Shown in pieces: positions 7,007 through 9,017 of a DNA stretch of 9,017 nucleotides. Below the pieces are notes generated by a model that worked only from the letters and a program-made list of their open reading frames with translations, searched no databases and was not told where the DNA came from. A program made the translations under genes and the position numbers. This DNA is from Lachnospiraceae bacterium UBA7188 (lineage in GTDB: Bacteria > Bacillota > Clostridia > Lachnospirales > Lachnospiraceae): NCBI GenBank assembly GCA_002490995.1, contig DKVC01000176.1, positions 1 through 9,017 on the forward strand, written 5' to 3'. Numbering within the stretch: the stretch's first letter is position 1; each line of letters opens with the position of its first letter.

Positions 7007-7047
7007 GGAAGTGTCTACAAATAACCGAGGAAATGTTTACAAATTTC
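7004..7047 (+). repeat. End-only copy of the inverted-repeat element, with a degenerate tandem second end
   Basis: Bases 7004-7027 are identical to 4457-4480: TAA followed by the first 21 bp of the MITE-like element. The match stops at 7028, and no centre or right end is found downstream. Immediately after, GGAAATGTTTACAAATTTC (7029-7047) resembles the same end (15 of 19 positions), giving two tandem ends 22 bp apart. The TAA is the stop codon of the kinase gene. This looks like the remnant of an insertion or of a deletion between copies. The rest of the gap up to about 7160 shows no gene or clear signal. Confidence 0.6.
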
Positions 7048-7175
7048 TAAGATGTGTGGTTTTCGGGAAAATGCGGAGGATGCCTGTTGCGTTCCTAAAG
7101 GTGTCAGATTTTGGCCGGTGTGCATGTTCCGGGAGCCGGCTGTCTGCGTGAAATTCTAATGATATACTCAAGATA

Positions 7176-7235
7176 TTCATAACGGATGCATAAAAACACC
7201 ATCCGTTCTTCATACGAAATTCATACGGTTTTGAT
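7176..7235 (+). promoter_or_regulatory. 11-bp-period pentamer array, probable response-regulator operator
   Basis: Pentamers begin at 7176 (TTCAT), 7187 (TGCAT), 7198 (ACCAT), 7209 (TTCAT), 7220 (TTCAT) and 7231 (TTGAT), exactly 11 bp apart, with AT at positions 4-5 each time. The two central copies extend to TTCATACG. Direct pentamers with 6-bp gaps, one helical turn apart, are how SpaR/NisR-type OmpR-family regulators recognise DNA; the known spa-box pentamer is TTGAT. The array ends at the presumed -10 of the transporter gene and covers the -35 position, as expected for an activator. Binding by the regulator encoded at 4603 is inference. Confidence 0.6.
7181..7207 (+). promoter_or_regulatory. 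Perfect 8-bp inverted repeat inside the transporter promoter region
   Basis: AACGGATG (7181-7188) is the exact reverse complement of CATCCGTT (7200-7207), with an 11-bp A-rich centre. Centre-to-centre the arms are about two turns apart, so it could bind a dimeric regulator, or form a hairpin if transcribed from further upstream. It overlaps the weaker units of the pentamer array. There is no T-run after it, so a terminator is unlikely. Confidence 0.4.
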
Positions 7236-7245
7236 AAAATATACT
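7235..7245 (+). promoter_or_regulatory. -10 region of the ABC transporter promoter (no -35)
   Basis: TAAAAT (7235-7240) and TATACT (7240-7245) each match the -10 consensus at five of six positions. No acceptable -35 hexamer lies 16-18 bp upstream; the TTCATACG repeats occupy that place. A promoter with a good -10 and no -35 beside operator repeats fits one that depends on an activator. Transcription would start about 25 bp before the ATG at 7276, leaving room for the ribosome binding site GGGAGTGA (7261-7268). Confidence 0.5.
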
Positions 7246-7275
7246 CACAAATAAAAATAAGGGAGTGATAGATTC

Positions 7276-8184
7276 ATGCTGTTATCCATTCAGAATCTGA
7301 CCGTGCGATATGGGGCGGATACAGTGCTTTCCATCCAGTCGCCCATTGAGATTGCGGAAGGCGACCGGGTGGGAGTGATCGGTTCCAACGGTGCGGGAAA
7401 GACGACGCTGATCAAGAGTATCCTGGGACTGGTTCCCTACCAGGGGATTATTAAGACCGGACTGAAGCCGGAACAGATGGCGGTCCATATGCAGTTTAAC
7501 GAGTACACGGATTCCATGCCGGTAAAGTACATTATGGAAGCGATTCTGGGCAGAAAGATTTCCAGGGACAAAAAGCTTCAGGAGCTGATTTTCTTTTTTG
7601 AGTTTGAGGACTGCCTGCGGAAGAAATATACAAAGCTTTCAGGGGGACAGAAGCAGCGTTTCACCATTATCCTGGTGATGATGCAGAATGCGGAACTGAC
7701 CTTTTACGATGAGGTTACCTCGGGGCTGGATTTTGAAACGCGGCAGAAGCTGGTGGAAAAGCTTGTAGAGTGGTATCAGGGGAAGGATGCAAGCTTTCTG
7801 ATGGTTTCCCATTATTACGAAGAACTGGATCAGCTGGCGGATAAACTGCTGATCCTGGATAAGGGACATGTCATCGACTACGGCAGGCGTGAGGAATTGT
7901 TCCGCAGGTACTGCGGAAGAGCGGTCATTATCGTCGGCAATACCGAAAAGAATATGACAATTTTGTCGGAATATGAGAAGCTTGCGTCTCCGGCGCATTT
8001 GATAGCCATGTCCTGTGAGAGTGAGGAGAAGGAAAACCGGATTGTCAGGCTGCTGCTGGAAAATGATATCAATTACAAGCGGAGCAATAACGATATCGAA
8101 ATGCTGTATATCAATGCGAAGGCCAGGGCCGACATGACAGGCGCAACAGTCCATTCCGCCGGAAAGGAGAAGTATGCAAAATAA
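7276..8184 (+). CDS. ABC transporter ATP-binding protein (drug/peptide export type)
   Basis: The 302-residue ATPase has Walker A GSNGAGKTT (36-44), a Q-loop near Gln73, signature LSGGQ (121-125), Walker B LTFYDE with catalytic Glu146, a D-loop SGLD and H-loop His179, so the ATP site is complete. A C-terminal extension of about 90 residues (211-302) follows the nucleotide-binding domain, as in many ABC-2 type exporters such as the NatA and BcrA groups. It would power the permease encoded next, whose gene it overlaps by 11 bp, a sign of coupled translation. Regulation by the upstream two-component system is suggested by position and by the promoter repeats. The substrate (antimicrobial peptide, drug or ion) cannot be read from sequence. 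Confidence 0.92.
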   Translation: MLLSIQNLTVRYGADTVLSIQSPIEIAEGDRVGVIGSNGAGKTTLIKSILGLVPYQGIIKTGLKPEQMAVHMQFNEYTDSMPVKYIMEAILGRKISRDKKLQELIFFFEFEDCLRKKYTKLSGGQKQRFTIILVMMQNAELTFYDEVTSGLDFETRQKLVEKLVEWYQGKDASFLMVSHYYEELDQLADKLLILDKGHVIDYGRREELFRRYCGRAVIIVGNTEKNMTILSEYEKLASPAHLIAMSCESEEKENRIVRLLLENDINYKRSNNDIEMLYINAKARADMTGATVHSAGKEKYAK

Positions 8185-8962
8185 GAGTAAGAACAAAAGG
8201 CTGATATCCGGGCAGATGCTGCTTTTCGAGTTTCGCAATACCATTGGCAATCCGTATGTGCACATTTTCGGAGTGGGCATGCCTGTATTGATGATGATCA
8301 TTATCACCCGGGCCGTGGCGGGGGAGATGCCGGAGGGCCCCATGCTTTCGGCTACAATGACAAGTATTTTCCTGGGGATAGGGGCGCTGATTCCCATGGC
8401 GACCATATTTATGGGGTACGGTGTGGCCCATGCCCAGGAGCTGGAAAAGGGGATTCCCCAGAGGCTGGAGTTATTCGGCATTCAGATCAGCGTCACCCTC
8501 TGCAACCGGATTCTTTCGGAAATCATTTTTATGTCCATTGCATTTGTTATTTATTTCGTGGCGGGATATGGATTTGCGGAGGTGGAGTCGCCGAGTGTGT
8601 CAGGAGCCCTGCTGTACATGGTCTGTATCCTTGTGCTCAGCATAATACTGTTCTGCCTGTCTCATGCAATCGCTTCACTGCTGAAAAAGTTCGGAGCGAC
8701 TTACTGCGTGACCATGATACTGTATTTTGCGCAGATGATTCTGGGGGGCATGATGGGCATCAGCTATGACAACATGCCGTCACCCATGCAGGTCGCTGCG
8801 AAGCTGCTGCCGGTTACTTATATTAACCGGGATTTTTATACGGTGTGGAAGGGGGAGCATTACAATTTTGTCCCCATGGTGCAGTCCTATCTGCTGATGG
8901 GAGCAGTGACGGGGATTCTGCTGTTTGTGACAGTGCGGAAGGAGAGACGGGAACTGCATTAG
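8174..8962 (+). CDS. ABC-2 type permease partner of the upstream ATPase
   Basis: The 262-residue membrane protein has six likely helices (about 28-47, 61-83, 109-131, 144-166, 175-197 and 235-254). A cytoplasmic loop between helices 2 and 3 carries QELEKGIPQRLELFGI, the conserved ABC-2 loop that contacts the ATPase. The start ATG lies inside the end of the ATPase gene, with a strong Shine-Dalgarno AAAGGAGA (8163-8170) just before it. One ATPase and one six-helix permease suggest that the working exporter has two of each. The stop codon TAG is formed partly by the inverted-repeat element that begins here, so the extreme C-terminus (RRELH) may have been set by that insertion. Confidence 0.9.
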   Translation: MQNKSKNKRLISGQMLLFEFRNTIGNPYVHIFGVGMPVLMMIIITRAVAGEMPEGPMLSATMTSIFLGIGALIPMATIFMGYGVAHAQELEKGIPQRLELFGIQISVTLCNRILSEIIFMSIAFVIYFVAGYGFAEVESPSVSGALLYMVCILVLSIILFCLSHAIASLLKKFGATYCVTMILYFAQMILGGMMGISYDNMPSPMQVAAKLLPVTYINRDFYTVWKGEHYNFVPMVQSYLLMGAVTGILLFVTVRKERRELH

Positions 8963-9017
8963 GAATTGTCGGAAAATAACTGATACAACTTCTTTAGACA
9001 AAAGCCCGGAAATACAA
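8959..9017 (-). mobile_element. MITE-like element, copy 2, inverted and cut by the window end
   Basis: Read on the + strand, 8959-9017 aligns to the reverse complement of 4504-4563 over 60 columns with 9 mismatches and one gap; the first 22 bases are identical. The match includes the element centre as well as the terminal repeat, so this is a true second copy in the opposite orientation, not just a shared end. Its other end should lie about 45-50 bp beyond the window, finishing in GACACTTCC or similar. It has diverged from copy 1, so it is not a very recent duplicate. Confidence 0.62.

Noticed and set aside
7071..7151. Small 26-codon ORF between the second kinase and the ATPase, considered as a peptide substrate or signal
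   Set aside because: GGAGG lies inside the ORF rather than before it, there is no leader or cleavage pattern typical of bacteriocins or signalling peptides, and no promoter is visible.
7639..8481. Long antisense open frame (280 codons) opposite the ATPase and permease genes
   Set aside because: It spans the junction of two well-supported genes on the other strand and has no recognisable domain or start signal.
7004..9017. Classical composite transposon or IS with its own transposase
   Set aside because: No transposase or recombinase gene is present in the window; the repeats are non-coding and diverged, so at most a trans-mobilised arrangement is possible.

Overview
The window looks like chromosomal DNA of a Gram-positive anaerobe of the Clostridia, most likely a gut-type Lachnospiraceae. 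I infer this from the gene families (ComEA-like protein, GerMN-domain lipoprotein, OmpR-type two-component pairs, ABC-2 exporter), strong GGAGG ribosome binding sites, and roughly 50% GC in the genes against AT-rich gaps. The species cannot be named from the sequence alone. All eight genes lie on the + strand.

Left block (about 1-4371). An AT-rich leader carries a hairpin and a convincing sigma-A-type promoter (121-149). It is followed by a lipoprotein-like ComEA homologue (258-926), an OmpR/WalR-type response regulator (979-1677), a 213-bp spacer with several perfect inverted repeats, a membrane histidine kinase (1891-3378) and a lipoprotein with two GerMN-like domains (3426-4340). The order regulator-kinase-GerMN lipoprotein parallels the actinobacterial MtrA-MtrB-LpqB operon, so the lipoprotein may be an accessory of the kinase. 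A weak hairpin at 4345-4372 may end this unit.

Right block (about 4457-9017). A second, unrelated OmpR-type regulator (4603-5289) and kinase with a large outside domain (5384-7006) are followed by an ABC ATPase (7276-8184) that overlaps its ABC-2 permease (8174-8962). The region just upstream of the ATPase holds TTCAT/TTGAT pentamers at an exact 11-bp period. That is the architecture of SpaR/NisR-type boxes, so I infer that the second regulator activates the transporter, probably in response to an antimicrobial peptide or a similar envelope-active compound.

The most unusual content is non-coding. A 101-bp element with 27-bp imperfect terminal inverted repeats (4460-4560, flanked by TAA on both sides) has no coding capacity and resembles a MITE. 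A diverged second copy begins in the opposite orientation at the stop codon of the permease and runs off the window. A third, end-only copy sits on the stop codon of the second kinase. The two larger copies bracket the whole regulator-kinase-transporter cassette as inverted repeats. The 1719-1858 spacer is a separate multi-hairpin structure that could be a structured RNA or another small repeat.
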